The translations under genes and the position numbers were made by a program. The notes beneath the pieces are model-generated. The model saw only the letters and a program-made list of their open reading frames with translations. It ran no database searches and was not told the origin of the DNA. From Neorickettsia sennetsu str. Miyayama (GTDB lineage: Bacteria > Pseudomonadota > Alphaproteobacteria > Rickettsiales > Anaplasmataceae): a DNA stretch of 64,000 nucleotides. Positions 46,996 to 57,536 of this stretch are shown piece by piece. The stretch lies in contig NC_007798.1 in the NCBI RefSeq assembly GCF_000013165.1, positions 558,001 to 622,000 on the forward strand, given 5' to 3'. Within the stretch, counting starts at the first letter, position 1. Each line of letters begins with the position of its first letter.

Positions 46996-47178
46996 TTAGT
47001 AAAAAAACCGGATCATCAAAAAGATAACATAATCCACAAATGCAAAAAGCAGTGCAAAAATCGACGTAATGGAAAGCGCAAAAAGGGAAAAAGAGACAAC
47101 CTCCCTCCTAGAAGGCCAAGTTATACCTCTAAACTCCGCGAAGACGCTGCGAAAAAAACTTATCCAAAACATACACAT
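46996..47178 (-). CDS. secE: preprotein translocase subunit SecE
   Basis: 60 residues from ATG 47178 (the longer frame begins inside tRNA-Trp and is wrong). A minimal SecE with a short amphipathic N-terminus containing the conserved FAEFRGITWPSRREVV motif and a single membrane helix (SLFALSITSIFALLFAFVDYVIFLM). SecE clamps SecY in the translocon. It lies 5 bp after the tRNA-Trp 3' end and 13 bp before nusG. Confidence 0.94.
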   Translation of the reverse strand: MCMFWISFFRSVFAEFRGITWPSRREVVSFSLFALSITSIFALLFAFVDYVIFLMIRFFY

Positions 47179-47183
47179 AAGAA

Positions 47184-47256
47184 CAGGAGCGATAGGACTC
47201 GAACCTACAACCATCGGTTTTGGAGACCGAAACTCTACCAATTGAGCTACGCTCCT
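47184..47256 (-). tRNA. trnW: tRNA-Trp (anticodon CCA)
   Basis: 73 nt on the minus strand. Acceptor AGGAGCG pairs with CGCTCCT, D-arm GCTC..GAGT, anticodon stem TCGGT/ACCGA with loop CTCCAAA (anticodon CCA), T-arm with TTCGAGT loop. Discriminator G; no encoded CCA. It lies between tuf and secE, a common bacterial position; its 5' end is 5 bases from the tuf stop codon. Confidence 0.95.
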
Positions 47257-47261
47257 AAGAC

Positions 47262-48554
47262 TCAATTCTTCACAGCTCTCACAATTTTGAACATCTTTGC
47301 TATTTCGGCATCAGTCTTAGAATCCATAATCTCCAACACTTGACCAGCGCCTACTGTCACTCCCCCCTCTCTGATTGCAAACCTAGACCCTTTCTCCATC
47401 GCAATCGGATTCAAGAGCTCCACAAAAATCTCCAAATCATCACCTGGCATGACAATTTCAGCCCCATCTACAGGCAAGTACGCCGTGCCAGTAACATCTG
47501 TCGTACGGAAATAAAACTGCGGCTTATACCCAGACACGAACCCTGTCCTTCTGCCACCTTCCTCTTTTGTAAGAGTCACGATCCTCGCCCTCAACTTCCT
47601 ATGAGGAGTAATCGAACCCGGCTTACAGAGAACTTGTCCCCTACATACATCTTCTCTTTTCGAACCACGGAGAAGGATACCAACATTAAATCCAGCCTCA
47701 CCTTGTTCAACAAGCTTGTTAAACATTTCGACTCCAGTACAGGTAGTTTTTTGTGTATCCCTTATACCAACAATCTCAACCCCATCACCAACTTTGATAC
47801 AGCCCCGCTCAATTTTTCCTGTAACAACAGTTCCACGTCCGGAAATGGAAAAGACATCCTCAATAGACATGAGAAAATCACCATCAACCGCCCTTTCAGG
47901 AAGCGCAATATACTTATCGCACGCAGCAAGCAACTTGCGAATAGAACCCTTGCCAAGCTCACTTTCCTCGCCATTAAGCGCCAATAGTGCGGAACCCCTT
48001 ATGATTGCCGGATTACTTCCATCTTCCTCATCCTCTGGCAAATCGAATCCATGTGATATCAAAAGATCCTTGATATCACTCTCAACAAGCTCCAGAAGCT
48101 CCTCATCAAGCTCAGAAGAATCACACTTGTTGATGTAAACAACTATACTCCCGACACCAACCTGCTTTGCTAAAAGGATGTGCTCCTTTGTTTGCTGCAT
48201 GGCACCATCTGTACCCGCAACCACAAGTATAGCACCGTCCATTTGTGCAGCACCCGTGATCATATTCTTGATATAATCCGCGTGTCCCGGACAGTCCACG
48301 TGTGCATAGTGACGCTCCGGAGTCTTATACTCAACGTGCGCAGTGGAAATGGTAATACCACGCTGCCTCTCTTCTGGGGCCTTATCAATATTATCATACG
48401 CCCTAAAATCAGCCTCATAGCCACCACCTTCCTCTGAACAAAACTTGGTAATCGCAGCAGTCAAGGTCGTCTTTCCATGATCAACGTGCCCTATCGTACC
48501 TATATTTAAATGCGGTCTATCGTTGACGAAGACCTGCTTCTGTTTAACAGCCAT
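47262..48554 (-). CDS. tuf: translation elongation factor Tu, with C-terminal extension
   Basis: 430 residues; typical EF-Tu is ~393-396. It delivers aminoacyl-tRNA to the ribosome. G motifs: GHVDHGKTT (~22-30), [15 protein letters not shown] (~91-98), NKCD. A ~10-residue acidic insert ([11 protein letters not shown]) occupies the region that reads FPGDDTP in E. coli. Domain 3 ends at the usual [10 protein letters not shown], then continues for 22 more residues ([15 protein letters not shown]...RAVKN). The start is supported by AAGGAG 8 bases upstream. Only one tuf copy appears in the window. The tail is the odd point; the rest is standard. Confidence 0.97.
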   Translation of the reverse strand: MAVKQKQVFVNDRPHLNIGTIGHVDHGKTTLTAAITKFCSEEGGGYEADFRAYDNIDKAPEERQRGITISTAHVEYKTPERHYAHVDCPGHADYIKNMITGAAQMDGAILVVAGTDGAMQQTKEHILLAKQVGVGSIVVYINKCDSSELDEELLELVESDIKDLLISHGFDLPEDEEDGSNPAIIRGSALLALNGEESELGKGSIRKLLAACDKYIALPERAVDGDFLMSIEDVFSISGRGTVVTGKIERGCIKVGDGVEIVGIRDTQKTTCTGVEMFNKLVEQGEAGFNVGILLRGSKREDVCRGQVLCKPGSITPHRKLRARIVTLTKEEGGRRTGFVSGYKPQFYFRTTDVTGTAYLPVDGAEIVMPGDDLEIFVELLNPIAMEKGSRFAIREGGVTVGAGQVLEIMDSKTDAEIAKMFKIVRAVKN

Positions 48555-48584
48555 TTCTACTTCTCCTTATTATCTTTACAACAT

Positions 48585-50663
48585 CTAATTAGCAACACGC
48601 TTGTCAACCAGCTCAGCAGCTATATGGTCGGGCATTTTTGCATATTCTTTGAACTCCATCGAGTAACTAGCGCGCCCCTGGGTAGACGAACGCAAATCAT
48701 TGACATAACCGAACATCCTAGACAACGGCACAACACCAGAGATAACTCGTGCATTACCCTTAGCCTCCATTTCGGCTATTTTTCCTCTTCTGCTATTCAG
48801 GTCACCAATAACCGTACCAGTATACTCCTCAGGTGTGACGATTTCAACACGCATAAGCGGCTCCATAATCTTAAGCCCTAGCTTTTTAGCCGCTTCCTTA
48901 AACGCATCTCTTGCTGCAATCTCAAATGCAAGCACACTAGAATCCACATCGTGGAAAGCTCCATCCATTAGCGTTACTTTAAATCCGATGATTGGATAAT
49001 TAGCTAACAGCCCTTTGTTCTTTACAGAAACCAAACCTTTTTCAACACCAGGTATGTATTCCTTTGGTATAGCACCCCCAGTAATCTTACTTTCAAAGAG
49101 AAACTCCCCATCATCATACGGTTCAAACAACATTTTCACACGAGCAAACTGACCTGCACCACCGGTTTGCTTCTTATGGGTATAATCTATTTCGTAGGAC
49201 TGCGTGATGGTTTCTCTATAAGCAACTTGAGGATCACCAACATTCACGTTGACATTAAACTCACGCTTCAGTCTGTCCAAAATGATCTCTAAATGCAATT
49301 CCCCCATACCCCTAAGTAGGGTCTGTCCTGTTTCCTCGTTACTTGCAACTTTCAAAGAAGGATCCTCTGCGCATAACCTAGCTACAGCCAGCGCCATTTT
49401 CTCCTGCTCAGCCGTGGACTTCGGCTCAACCGCAATCTCAATCACTGGATCAGGCGCAGAGATCCTCTCTAATGTCAGTACCTTCCCAGAAGCACAAAGT
49501 GTATCACCAGTACTCGTATTTTTAAGTCCTGCTAACGCGACAATATTGCCGGCTGTTTCGCTTTTCACGTCCTCTCGCGAGTTAGCATGCATCAGAAGCA
49601 TTCTCCCGATCCTTTCTTTATTATCTCCATGAGAATTAATCACTACGTCTCCGCTGTTCAGGGTGCCCGAATAAATCCTCACAAATGTCAACGAACCAAC
49701 ATAAGGATCGTTCATCACCTTAAACGCGAGCCCAACAAAGGGAGCCTTCGGATCCGGCTTTATATTTATTTCCTCACCCTTTTCATTCTCACCAATGATA
49801 TCTTTTGTATCAACCGGAGAGGGAAGATAATCCACAACCGCATCAAGTAATGGCTGCACACCCTTATTTTTAAACGCAGAGCCACAAAGAACAGGTACAA
49901 AGTGATAACCAATCGTCCCAGCCCGAATTGCAGCCCTTATCTCCTCCTCAGAAATCTCCTCTCCACCGAAGTACTTATCCATGAATTTATCATCTGTCTC
50001 GGCAATCTTTTCCATTAATTTTTCCCGATACAAAGCGGCTTGTTCGGCTAAATCTGCAGGAATCTCCCTGTACTCAAATTTTGCGCCGAAATCATCGCCT
50101 TGCCAGTAGATAGCCTGCATCTTTACGAGGTCTACAACCCCAACAAAGGACTCGGACACACCGATAGGTAGTTGTAGTATTACCGGATTTGCACTGAGCT
50201 TGCTCACTAGCATTTCAGCACAACGATAGAAATCCGCACCCATTCTATCCATTTTATTGACGAAACACAGACGCGGCACATTGTGCTTATCAGCCTGCCT
50301 CCAGACGGTTTCAGACTGAGGTTCCACACCCGCTACACCGTCAAAAACTGCAACGGCACCATCTAAGACCCTGAGCGAACGCTCAACCTCGATCGTAAAA
50401 TCAACGTGGCCAGGTGTATCAATAATATTAATCTTCGCGCCCTTCCACCAACACGTGGTCGCAGCAGAAGTGATAGTAATGCCACGTTCTTTCTCCTGCT
50501 CCATCCAGTCCATCGTTGCAGCGCCCTCGTGGACTTCCCCAACGGTCCTATTTACACCAGTGTAAAGGAGTATCCTTTCTGTCGTGGTGGTTTTACCAGC
50601 ATCAATGTGAGCCATGATGCCTATATTCCTTATTTTTTCTAACTCAACAGACGAAGCCGACAC
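48585..50663 (-). CDS. fusA: translation elongation factor G
   Basis: 692 residues starting at GTG 50663, with AGGTAGGTG just upstream; the next ATG falls inside the G1 motif, so GTG must be right. It catalyses translocation. G1 [15 protein letters not shown] (~18-32), G2 [12 protein letters not shown]3 [16 protein letters not shown] (~84-99), G4 NKMDRMGAD (~138-146). Domains III-V are recognisable ([75 protein letters not shown]). The ribosome site overlaps the rpsG stop (8-bp gap). Confidence 0.97.
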   Translation of the reverse strand: MSASSVELEKIRNIGIMAHIDAGKTTTTERILLYTGVNRTVGEVHEGAATMDWMEQEKERGITITSAATTCWWKGAKINIIDTPGHVDFTIEVERSLRVLDGAVAVFDGVAGVEPQSETVWRQADKHNVPRLCFVNKMDRMGADFYRCAEMLVSKLSANPVILQLPIGVSESFVGVVDLVKMQAIYWQGDDFGAKFEYREIPADLAEQAALYREKLMEKIAETDDKFMDKYFGGEEISEEEIRAAIRAGTIGYHFVPVLCGSAFKNKGVQPLLDAVVDYLPSPVDTKDIIGENEKGEEINIKPDPKAPFVGLAFKVMNDPYVGSLTFVRIYSGTLNSGDVVINSHGDNKERIGRMLLMHANSREDVKSETAGNIVALAGLKNTSTGDTLCASGKVLTLERISAPDPVIEIAVEPKSTAEQEKMALAVARLCAEDPSLKVASNEETGQTLLRGMGELHLEIILDRLKREFNVNVNVGDPQVAYRETITQSYEIDYTHKKQTGGAGQFARVKMLFEPYDDGEFLFESKITGGAIPKEYIPGVEKGLVSVKNKGLLANYPIIGFKVTLMDGAFHDVDSSVLAFEIAARDAFKEAAKKLGLKIMEPLMRVEIVTPEEYTGTVIGDLNSRRGKIAEMEAKGNARVISGVVPLSRMFGYVNDLRSSTQGRASYSMEFKEYAKMPDHIAAELVDKRVAN

Positions 50664-50671
50664 GAAAACAC

Positions 50672-51199
50672 CTACCTATTACCACCAATATTGTTACTAG
50701 GATTGCTTCTTCTAGCACCCCCAGTATTGAAAAATCTAAAATGTGAGAACGCGCGGCCAGATTCAGCAACCTTCACATTCTCCTCAAATTTTCTGAATGC
50801 ACCGCCGTGACCAGAATGAGCTTCCAAGAGCTCCAGCGCTATCCTATCTCTTGAACACATACCTTTGCGCTTGCGCGCTTCAGATAGCAACCACCCAAAT
50901 GCAATAAACCGAGATCTCTCCTCTTTTATTGGAACTGGGATCCTATAGTTCACACCCCCAGCTCTGAAGGAACGTAACTCGACAGCCGGAGAAATATTCG
51001 CCAGCACACCCGTTAGCACATCCATCGCTGGAACACCAAGTTGCTTTTCAGCTTTCTCCATAGCACCATAGACTATCTTTTCCGCTAGCGCACGCTTACC
51101 TTTTTTCATCACGTGATTTATAAACTTCGCGACGATCTTGCTGTTATACTTTCTATCCGCAGAGACCTCACGTTTTTTGGCTACATTCCGCCTAGACAT
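50672..51199 (-). CDS. rpsG: 30S ribosomal protein S7, with C-terminal tail
   Basis: 175 residues; usual S7 is ~156. It nucleates the head of the small subunit on 16S r[51 protein letters not shown] and [21 protein letters not shown] are standard, as is RAFSHFRF at the usual end. It then continues with a Gly/Asn/Arg/Ser tail ([18 protein letters not shown]). Order rpsL-rpsG-fusA-tuf is the classical str operon. Confidence 0.95.
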   Translation of the reverse strand: MSRRNVAKKREVSADRKYNSKIVAKFINHVMKKGKRALAEKIVYGAMEKAEKQLGVPAMDVLTGVLANISPAVELRSFRAGGVNYRIPVPIKEERSRFIAFGWLLSEARKRKGMCSRDRIALELLEAHSGHGGAFRKFEENVKVAESGRAFSHFRFFNTGGARRSNPSNNIGGNR

Positions 51200-51210
51200 C
51201 TAAACTCCTG

Positions 51211-51579
51211 TCAACTCTTCTTAGCACCATACTTAGATCTTCCTTTTTTTCTTCCTTTGACACCCTCGGTATCAAAAACCCCTCTGACTATGTGGTAGCG
51301 GACACCAGGCAAATCCTTTACACGTCCACCACGTATGCAAACAACAGAGTGTTCCTGAAGATTATGCCCCTCACCAGGAATATACGCAATCACCTCAGCA
51401 CCACCGGACAACCTCACCCTTGCAACCTTCCTAAGCGCAGAGTTCGGCTTCTTAGGTGTTGTCGTGTAAACCTTAGAGCATATCCCTCTTTTCAATGGAT
51501 TCTTATTAAGCGCCGGAACCCTGTTTATCCTAGCAGGAGTCTTCCTGGGTTTCCTAACCAACTGATTGATCGTAGGCAT
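51211..51579 (-). CDS. rpsL: 30S ribosomal protein S12
   Basis: 122 residues from ATG 51579; a TTG one codon earlier is ignored. S12 helps decode and is the streptomycin target. Typical [44 protein letters not shown] and [28 protein letters not shown]. The streptomycin-critical KPNS (Lys 43-equivalent) and [10 protein letters not shown] (Lys 87-equivalent region reads [11 protein letters not shown]) look wild type. First gene of the str/rpo block. Confidence 0.96.
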   Translation of the reverse strand: MPTINQLVRKPRKTPARINRVPALNKNPLKRGICSKVYTTTPKKPNSALRKVARVRLSGGAEVIAYIPGEGHNLQEHSVVCIRGGRVKDLPGVRYHIVRGVFDTEGVKGRKKGRSKYGAKKS

Positions 51580-51645
51580 CAAATATAATTTAGACCGAAA
51601 ACAAAACTTTTCCGAAAATAAGACACAGCGCGGACTCGGGCCGAG

Positions 51646-53673
51646 CTACAGGTAATAATTATTATCTGAAAAAAATACTTTTATCAACACCTCATATTGA
51701 GCTATCCTGCCCATATTTATAGCATCCTGTGCTTCCATTGATGCGCTATCAAAAAATGAGTGTTCGAAAGGTCTATCTAAAAACTTAAACTTGTAAAATC
51801 CGGATTGTCTGACCCCGAAAATATCACCAACACCCCGTAGTTTAAAATCTTCTTCTGCTATGAAGAAACCATCACTGGACTCTCTAAGTATCTTTAGCCT
51901 CTTCTTTCCGTTTTCGGTGATTTTCTGGGAATCATAAAGGAGAATGCAGAAAGACTTTTTGTTTCCGCGACCTACTCTACCCCTAAGTTGATGGAGCTGA
52001 GCTAATCCAAAATGATCTGCATCTTCAATAACTATTACGTCTACATCAGGAATGTCTACACCAACTTCAACAACGGTTGTAGCAAGTAGTATTTTCGTTT
52101 TACCATTGCGAAAAGCAGTGAGTTTTTCCTCCATTTTTTGCGCCGATAACACACCATGAACACAATCTACTTCATCGGCAAAGTGTTTTTTAAGCAGTCG
52201 AAACCTTTCTGTTACAGAAATAACTTTTAAATTTTCGCTTTCCTCAATCACGGGACAAATCCAGAATACTTTGGACCCTTTTCCGAGAATCACTTTAATC
52301 CTCTCAATGAGCTTTGCAATTTTGCTTTTTGTTACTGTAGAGGTAGTTACGACTGGTCTAGATTTGGGTTTTTCCCTAAGGTTCAGCAAGGTGATTGAAC
52401 CAAACAACACTTGTCCTATTGTCCGGGGAATCGGGGTAGCACTTACAAGCACCAGGTCAGCTCCAGGATTCTCTCTGATCAACTTCGTCCTTTGATTTGC
52501 TCCAAACCTATGTTGCTCATCTATGACCAAGAGCCCCAGATCAAAGAAAAGTATCCCAACAGCCAAAATTGCATGCGTGGCAACAATGACTTTCGCATCC
52601 CCAGATCTAATGTCTTGTAAGAATTGCTCCCTAGAACAAGCAATCTTTTCCCCGGTTAGAAGCACAGGTTTGAGTTCCGGAAGTAATTTTTGCAGAACCT
52701 CAAAATGTTGCTTAGCTAACACGATGGTTGGTGACAGTAGAACAACTTGCTTACCCACCTCCACTGCATTAAGCATGGCAAAAATCACAACAAGTGTCTT
52801 TCCACTTCCAACATCACCTTGTAGTAGGGCTACCATTCTTACATCTTGCCCCTGCAGCGCATATATTTTTTTTATCACCTCTTCTTGACCTTCTGTTAAA
52901 CTGAATGGCAACCGTGAACGCAAAAGAGCTGTAATTCTGCCATCTCCTTTTATAGGCTCCTTCTTCTGATTTAAGACTTGAGTATGCAGACTGTTGTTCA
53001 CCAAATGCATTGCAAGAATCTCATCATAAGCAAGCCTTTTGCATGCCTGTTCGAACTCAACCTCGGATGATGGGTGGTGTAACTGCTCAATTGCTTTTCC
53101 CCATGATATTAGCCCTCTCTTTCTTACAGATGTTTGCTCTAGCCACTCTTTTGGAGGTTTAGACGACTTAAGTAAACTGTCAACCAAAGATAAAAACTGG
53201 TAGTTAGTTATACCGTCTGAAAGGCGATATTTTGGCTCAAACGCCGACAGTTTATCTCGCTCACTAAGTTTTAATATCTTGTCGGGATGAAACATCTGAG
53301 CACTCACTCCCATTCTCCCGTTTATGAGATACCATTCTCCTACTTTTAGCTTCCTCTGTAAGTAAGTTTTTGTGAAAAAAATCACTTCTAAAGAATCTTC
53401 ATTTTTATCTTTGAAGAAAAACTTATGAAGTCGCTTTACTCGTCTAGATCTATGAAAATGCTCTTTTGATCCCTCGTACCTTGCCTCGATCGTTACAAAT
53501 TCTCCCTCGACTGAATTTGCAATCGCCTTAAAGTTACACCTATTGACAAATCCCCTTGGCTTATGCAGCAACAGATCGACAACTCTACTCCCAGAAACAA
53601 GGTTACGTACCACCTCAAGCATTCTCTCTTCGAGTAGAAAAATCTTATCTATTGGATCAAACAAGTTGGCCAT
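51646..53673 (-). CDS. recG: ATP-dependent DNA helicase RecG
   Basis: 675 residues from ATG 53673; a GTG four codons upstream is possible. RecG regresses stalled replication forks and branch-migrates junctions. The N-terminal ~230 residues form the wedge domain (KRVDLLLHKPRG-like start VVDLLLHKPRGFVNRC), then a helicase core: Walker A LLQGDVGSGKT, ATHAILAV, DEQHRFGANQR (DEQH), LVLVSATPIPRT, KVFWICPVIEES, and TTVVEVGVDIPDVDVIVIEDADHFGLAQLHQLRGRVGRG. Family ending SGFYKFKFLD is present. It sits 66 bp before rpsL and reads the same way. Confidence 0.96.
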   Translation of the reverse strand: MANLFDPIDKIFLLEERMLEVVRNLVSGSRVVDLLLHKPRGFVNRCNFKAIANSVEGEFVTIEARYEGSKEHFHRSRRVKRLHKFFFKDKNEDSLEVIFFTKTYLQRKLKVGEWYLINGRMGVSAQMFHPDKILKLSERDKLSAFEPKYRLSDGITNYQFLSLVDSLLKSSKPPKEWLEQTSVRKRGLISWGKAIEQLHHPSSEVEFEQACKRLAYDEILAMHLVNNSLHTQVLNQKKEPIKGDGRITALLRSRLPFSLTEGQEEVIKKIYALQGQDVRMVALLQGDVGSGKTLVVIFAMLNAVEVGKQVVLLSPTIVLAKQHFEVLQKLLPELKPVLLTGEKIACSREQFLQDIRSGDAKVIVATHAILAVGILFFDLGLLVIDEQHRFGANQRTKLIRENPGADLVLVSATPIPRTIGQVLFGSITLLNLREKPKSRPVVTTSTVTKSKIAKLIERIKVILGKGSKVFWICPVIEESENLKVISVTERFRLLKKHFADEVDCVHGVLSAQKMEEKLTAFRNGKTKILLATTVVEVGVDIPDVDVIVIEDADHFGLAQLHQLRGRVGRGNKKSFCILLYDSQKITENGKKRLKILRESSDGFFIAEEDFKLRGVGDIFGVRQSGFYKFKFLDRPFEHSFFDSASMEAQDAINMGRIAQYEVLIKVFFSDNNYYL

Positions 53674-53840
53674 GTGATTCGCCACCGATAAACGGATTTA
53701 GACATTATATGCATTCAAGATCAAATGTAAGAAACGCTCTTCCTGCAAGAGAGAGTATCACTCAATCCAAAGCAAAATGACTACAGCCCAAACAAGACCA
53801 CATTTGAGATGACAGAATTTATTTACTTGCAATATCAAGG

Positions 53841-55256
53841 ATGGTACAATCTATGCTCATTCGTTGTTCAAAAGGTGTTATCCCTAGCCAAATAATGACA
53901 CCGCTGTTTCTACTGCTTCCCCTGTTTGCATCACTGCTTGTACCGTTCTTTGTGTCGAACAGCAAATACTATTTTTCCATTCTCTTTTCTGTATCCACAT
54001 TCTTGGCTTCGGTCATCGTAACCGCGCGTGCTGGTTCTGAGTTTATAGTCTTTCAACTGGGGACGATCACACTCAAAGCGGATGAACTTTCCTGCGTAAT
54101 GCTGCTTTTGACGTCCTTGCTTACGATGCTCTGCATGATCATGGCAAAGGATAAACCCCCTGGTTACTTTAGCCTGTTGTTTTTGCTTGAATTCGTCCTT
54201 ACGGTGTTCTTCTTAGCAACGGATTTACTTACTTTCTACATAATGTTTGAGCTTTCGCTCATCCCAATTTTTTTCATTATTGGTCTTTGGGGAGGAAAGA
54301 AGAGAGTATATGCAGCGTTTAAGATCTTTTTATACACACTGTTTGGATCGATTGGATTTTTGATATCGATTTTGTATCTATTTGCAGAACTAGGGACACT
54401 CGAAATTAGCTCCTTGGTACATTTGGTAGAGAACACAATCCCGATTGCAGCACAAAAACTTATTTGGATTGCCTTCTTCCTGGCATTTGCCGTCAAAATA
54501 CCGATGTTCCCATTTCATACTTGGCTGCCGGATGCGCATGTTCAGGCACCAACTGAAGGTTCAGTGATGCTTGCGGGTGTACTGATAAAACTAGGGGCAT
54601 ATGGAATGCTCAAAGTCTTGTTACCAATTTTTCCCTCACTTAGCAGAGAATTCTCTACTTTAGTACTTTCACTAAGCGCAATTGCAGTGATCTATACCTC
54701 GTTAGTTGCACTTGCACAGACAGATATAAAGAAACTCATTGCATACTCGTCGATTGCACATATGGGAATCGTGACTGCTGGTCTTTTCGCATTCAATATT
54801 GAGGGATACAAAGGAGCGGTATTTCAAATGCTAAGTCATGGTTTGGTCTCCTCAGGGTTATTTTTTTGCATAGGCTACATCTACGACCGCAGTGCAACAA
54901 GACAAATCGCCGACCACTCCGGTATAATGAATTTTGCTCCCAGGCTAGGGTTTGCATTTATGATCTTTTCACTTGCGGCAATTGGCCTTCCTGGTACCGC
55001 AGGTTTCGTGGGTGAGTTCCTAGCATTTACAGGGCTATTTCAAAGCATGGAGACGTTTGCGATACTCTGTGCTACTGGTGTAGTTTTAGGAGCTTGTTAT
55101 ATGCTCTACCTTTGCAAACGAATCATATGGGGCACTCCTGAAGGCAAAATCTTTCAAGATATTCACCTACACGAGTCTATACCACTCATTACTTTAATCA
55201 TCCTAGTGATGTTTCTGGGTCTCCGCCCGAGCTTTCTTCTTAATTTTTTGAGATGA
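53841..55256 (+). CDS. nuoM: NADH-quinone oxidoreductase subunit M
   Basis: 471 residues with ~14 membrane helices, Mrp-antiporter type. Proton-pumping subunit of complex I. Family motifs are MFELSLIPIFFIIGLWGG, the conserved FPFHTWLPDAHVQAPTEGSVMLAGVLIKLGAYG (key Lys in VLIKLGAYG) and AHMGIVTAGLFAFNIEG with SHGLVSSGLFFCIGYIYDRSATRQI. The start is ATG 53841; a downstream ATG would remove part of helix 1. Its TGA overlaps nuoN (ATGA). No nuoL or nuoK precedes it; the preceding gene is recG on the other strand, so the nuo cluster is split. Confidence 0.96.
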   Translation: MVQSMLIRCSKGVIPSQIMTPLFLLLPLFASLLVPFFVSNSKYYFSILFSVSTFLASVIVTARAGSEFIVFQLGTITLKADELSCVMLLLTSLLTMLCMIMAKDKPPGYFSLLFLLEFVLTVFFLATDLLTFYIMFELSLIPIFFIIGLWGGKKRVYAAFKIFLYTLFGSIGFLISILYLFAELGTLEISSLVHLVENTIPIAAQKLIWIAFFLAFAVKIPMFPFHTWLPDAHVQAPTEGSVMLAGVLIKLGAYGMLKVLLPIFPSLSREFSTLVLSLSAIAVIYTSLVALAQTDIKKLIAYSSIAHMGIVTAGLFAFNIEGYKGAVFQMLSHGLVSSGLFFCIGYIYDRSATRQIADHSGIMNFAPRLGFAFMIFSLAAIGLPGTAGFVGEFLAFTGLFQSMETFAILCATGVVLGACYMLYLCKRIIWGTPEGKIFQDIHLHESIPLITLIILVMFLGLRPSFLLNFLR

Positions 55257-56629
55257 ATCAATACCTGTTTTTACTACCTGAAATTACACTTTTTACTCTT
55301 TCCTGTTTACTGCTTTTCTTAAAGAGCAGGAATGAATTTGGACTAATTGCAGTATTGATCGCTTTAGCAGCTACATTTTTCAGTCAAACTTATGCATCAG
55401 CCGAAATCTTAAACGGGATGCTACTAATTTCCCCTTTCACACAAACTGTCAAACTTGTAATACTCGCTTTTGCATGTATCTTTTTCATACAGGCCATCGC
55501 TGTAAAGCAGTCATATTCAAAAAACTTTTCGGTTTTGGTACTGCTTTCACTCCTTGGAATGCTGCTTTCTGTTTCGTCCAACACTTTGGCATCCCTATAT
55601 CTAGCTGTAGAACTTCATAGCATAGGACAATACATACTAGCTTGTATAAAACATAAATCGATTAAGAGTGCAGAGGCTGGTGTGAAGTATACACTTCTGG
55701 GAACATTCATGTCAGCAGTAATGATATATGGAATATCGTTAATCTTCATGGTCTCCGGTGACCTTTCACTAAAAAGCCTTTTTATAGCGGACAATAAGAT
55801 CCACTCTATAGGAGTTCTGCTATTCATTTCAGGACTGATGTTTAAGATTGCTGCTACACCCTTTCATTCGTGGGTAGGTGACATTTACGAGGGATCTCCT
55901 ACGGTTTCTACAACATTTTTTGCTGTACTACCGAAGCTTTCACTCATCGTGGTGTTAGTTTCACTTATCTCTAACTTAGAACCTATTACATACGATGGAT
56001 CTACTCACCCTACTGAGCTAATAAAGAATTCTCAGTATCTTAGGAACATATTATTTATTTCTGGCATTCTATCCATTGCTTTTGGTACTTTTTCTGCATT
56101 TGGACAAAAGAATATCAAGAGATTTATAGGATTTGCATCTGTCACACACGTGGGTTATATGCTGCTTGGGGTAAGTAGCTCAGCAAGTCTATCGTTTGGA
56201 AATCCAGGAGTTGCATATGCTCTGGTATATTCCTTTACAAACCTTGGCATTCTTTCTGTCGTATTGATGCTAAAAGACAAACATATCACTTCTCTGAAAA
56301 AGCTTAGATGCTCGAATAACTTGGTTGCTCTCGCATTTGTGCTCTTGCTCTTCTCCTCCGCTGGAGTACCACCGTTTATAGGGTTCTGGAGCAAGGCATA
56401 TGTAGTGAAGACTCTCGTTGAAACAGATCATGTTCCCACAGCCCTTTTTTCAATGCTTGCTGGCGTGATTTCTGCTTTCTACTACGCAAGAATAGCTAAG
56501 GAAACCTACTTTACAAACATAGCAGAAGAGGGCATCAAAGTAAGCTTGGGACATAATACACTTCTCACGTCGATAGTCGTTTTGTGTGCACTGTTCTCAA
56601 CATTTGGGTTTGTACTTCTGATCTGCTAA
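55253..56629 (+). CDS. nuoN: NADH-quinone oxidoreductase subunit N
   Basis: 458 residues, multi-helix antiporter-like subunit of complex I, overlapping nuoM by 4 bases. It has SNTLASLYLAVELHSIGQYILAC (conserved Glu in helix), KYTLLGTFMSAVMIYGISLIFMVSGDLSLKSLF, KIAATPFHSWVGDIYEGSPTVSTTFFAVLPKLSLI and GQKNIKRFIGFASVTHVGYMLLGVS, as in NuoN. The N-terminal ~100 residues are less conserved, as usual. Terminates in a 226-bp gap before birA. Confidence 0.95.
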   Translation: MNQYLFLLPEITLFTLSCLLLFLKSRNEFGLIAVLIALAATFFSQTYASAEILNGMLLISPFTQTVKLVILAFACIFFIQAIAVKQSYSKNFSVLVLLSLLGMLLSVSSNTLASLYLAVELHSIGQYILACIKHKSIKSAEAGVKYTLLGTFMSAVMIYGISLIFMVSGDLSLKSLFIADNKIHSIGVLLFISGLMFKIAATPFHSWVGDIYEGSPTVSTTFFAVLPKLSLIVVLVSLISNLEPITYDGSTHPTELIKNSQYLRNILFISGILSIAFGTFSAFGQKNIKRFIGFASVTHVGYMLLGVSSSASLSFGNPGVAYALVYSFTNLGILSVVLMLKDKHITSLKKLRCSNNLVALAFVLLLFSSAGVPPFIGFWSKAYVVKTLVETDHVPTALFSMLAGVISAFYYARIAKETYFTNIAEEGIKVSLGHNTLLTSIVVLCALFSTFGFVLLIC

Positions 56630-56805
56630 TCCGTGTCATTATCATTCCTAACATCAGTTTCTTGTACACAGGAGTTGCTACTGCGTCTGTATGGTCGTAG
56701 CCAGGATTACAATTGTACCGCGTACATACCTAACATTCTCTCTTCACACGTTCCGTCGTGACTGGTCTGTTCGTTGCAGCAGCATCGGTTCGATATTAAG
56801 CTATT

Positions 56806-56822
56806 TTAAGGACACTCCTTAA
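56806..56822. repeat. short perfect dyad upstream of birA
   Basis: TTAAGGA (56806-56812), loop CAC, TCCTTAA (56816-56822), 33 bases before the birA ATG. It could be an operator or a small hairpin around the ribosome site region. No T-run. Confidence 0.35.
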
Positions 56823-56855
56823 GTATGTTCTATTCTACTAATTTGCTCTCCTCTA

Positions 56856-57536
56856 ATGTTTTCGCGCCCTCTTAACCTAATACGCCTCAAGTCTCCAGAA
56901 AATACGAATGATGCTGTAAAAGACTTCATCTCGAAAGACAATTGTACACTCCTCATTGGAGAAAAACCGCTTTTTGGAAAAACAAGAAATGGGAAAAGAG
57001 ATTGGAAAATCGTGGAAGGTAATCTTTTCATGAGTATCGGTCTATTCAACGAAGATGTAAAAACTGGAGAAATCGTTCTTAAGGTGGTTGTTGCAGTAGG
57101 TGAGCTACTCTCAAACTGGATAAAGGATATTCAATATAAGTGGCCTAATGATATCCTAGTCAATGGAAAGAAGATTTGCGGAATATTACTGGAATATAAT
57201 TCTGGCAAATTAGTTATAGGGATAGGGATGAATGTATTACATTCACCATATGAATGGACTACCTGTTTAGATAAATACCACCAGATTTCACTCGATGAAC
57301 TTTCACTGCAGATCCTAGCCTCACTCAGAGAACACGAGAGCAAACCAATTGAACAAATCATTAAAATATTGAGAAGCAAGGCATTCTTACTGGGAAAAGA
57401 AATCGACTTTAATACAAACGGAAAATTAGAAAGAGGTCTTTTCATTGATGTAGCACCAGATGGAGCTCTCGTGCTTGAAGATCTCTACACTAAAGAGCAA
57501 AAAAAATTTTATTCGGGGTCTATATGTACTACGTAA
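56856..57536 (+). CDS. birA: biotin-[acetyl-CoA-carboxylase] ligase BirA (short, no DNA-binding domain)
   Basis: 226 residues. It attaches biotin to carboxylase carrier domains. No N-terminal winged helix is present (E. coli BirA is 321 residues and a repressor), so it is a monofunctional ligase. Recognisable: the biotin-AMP loop equivalent FGKTRNGKRDWKIVEGNLFMSI (consensus GRGRxGRxW.S), VVAVGELLSNWIKDIQYKWPNDILVNGKKICGILLEY and VIGIGMNVLHSP. The C-terminal SH3-like cap is short. It overlaps ccmD by 13 bases. Confidence 0.93.
   Translation: MFSRPLNLIRLKSPENTNDAVKDFISKDNCTLLIGEKPLFGKTRNGKRDWKIVEGNLFMSIGLFNEDVKTGEIVLKVVVAVGELLSNWIKDIQYKWPNDILVNGKKICGILLEYNSGKLVIGIGMNVLHSPYEWTTCLDKYHQISLDELSLQILASLREHESKPIEQIIKILRSKAFLLGKEIDFNTNGKLERGLFIDVAPDGALVLEDLYTKEQKKFYSGSICTT

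Noticed and set aside
46996-47265. Longer SecE of 89 residues
   Set aside because: The extra 29 residues are the translated tRNA-Trp gene; the real start is ATG 47178.
47716-48138. Plus-strand frame rich in Ser opposite tuf
   Set aside because: Shadow of tuf; amino-acid composition results from reverse reading.
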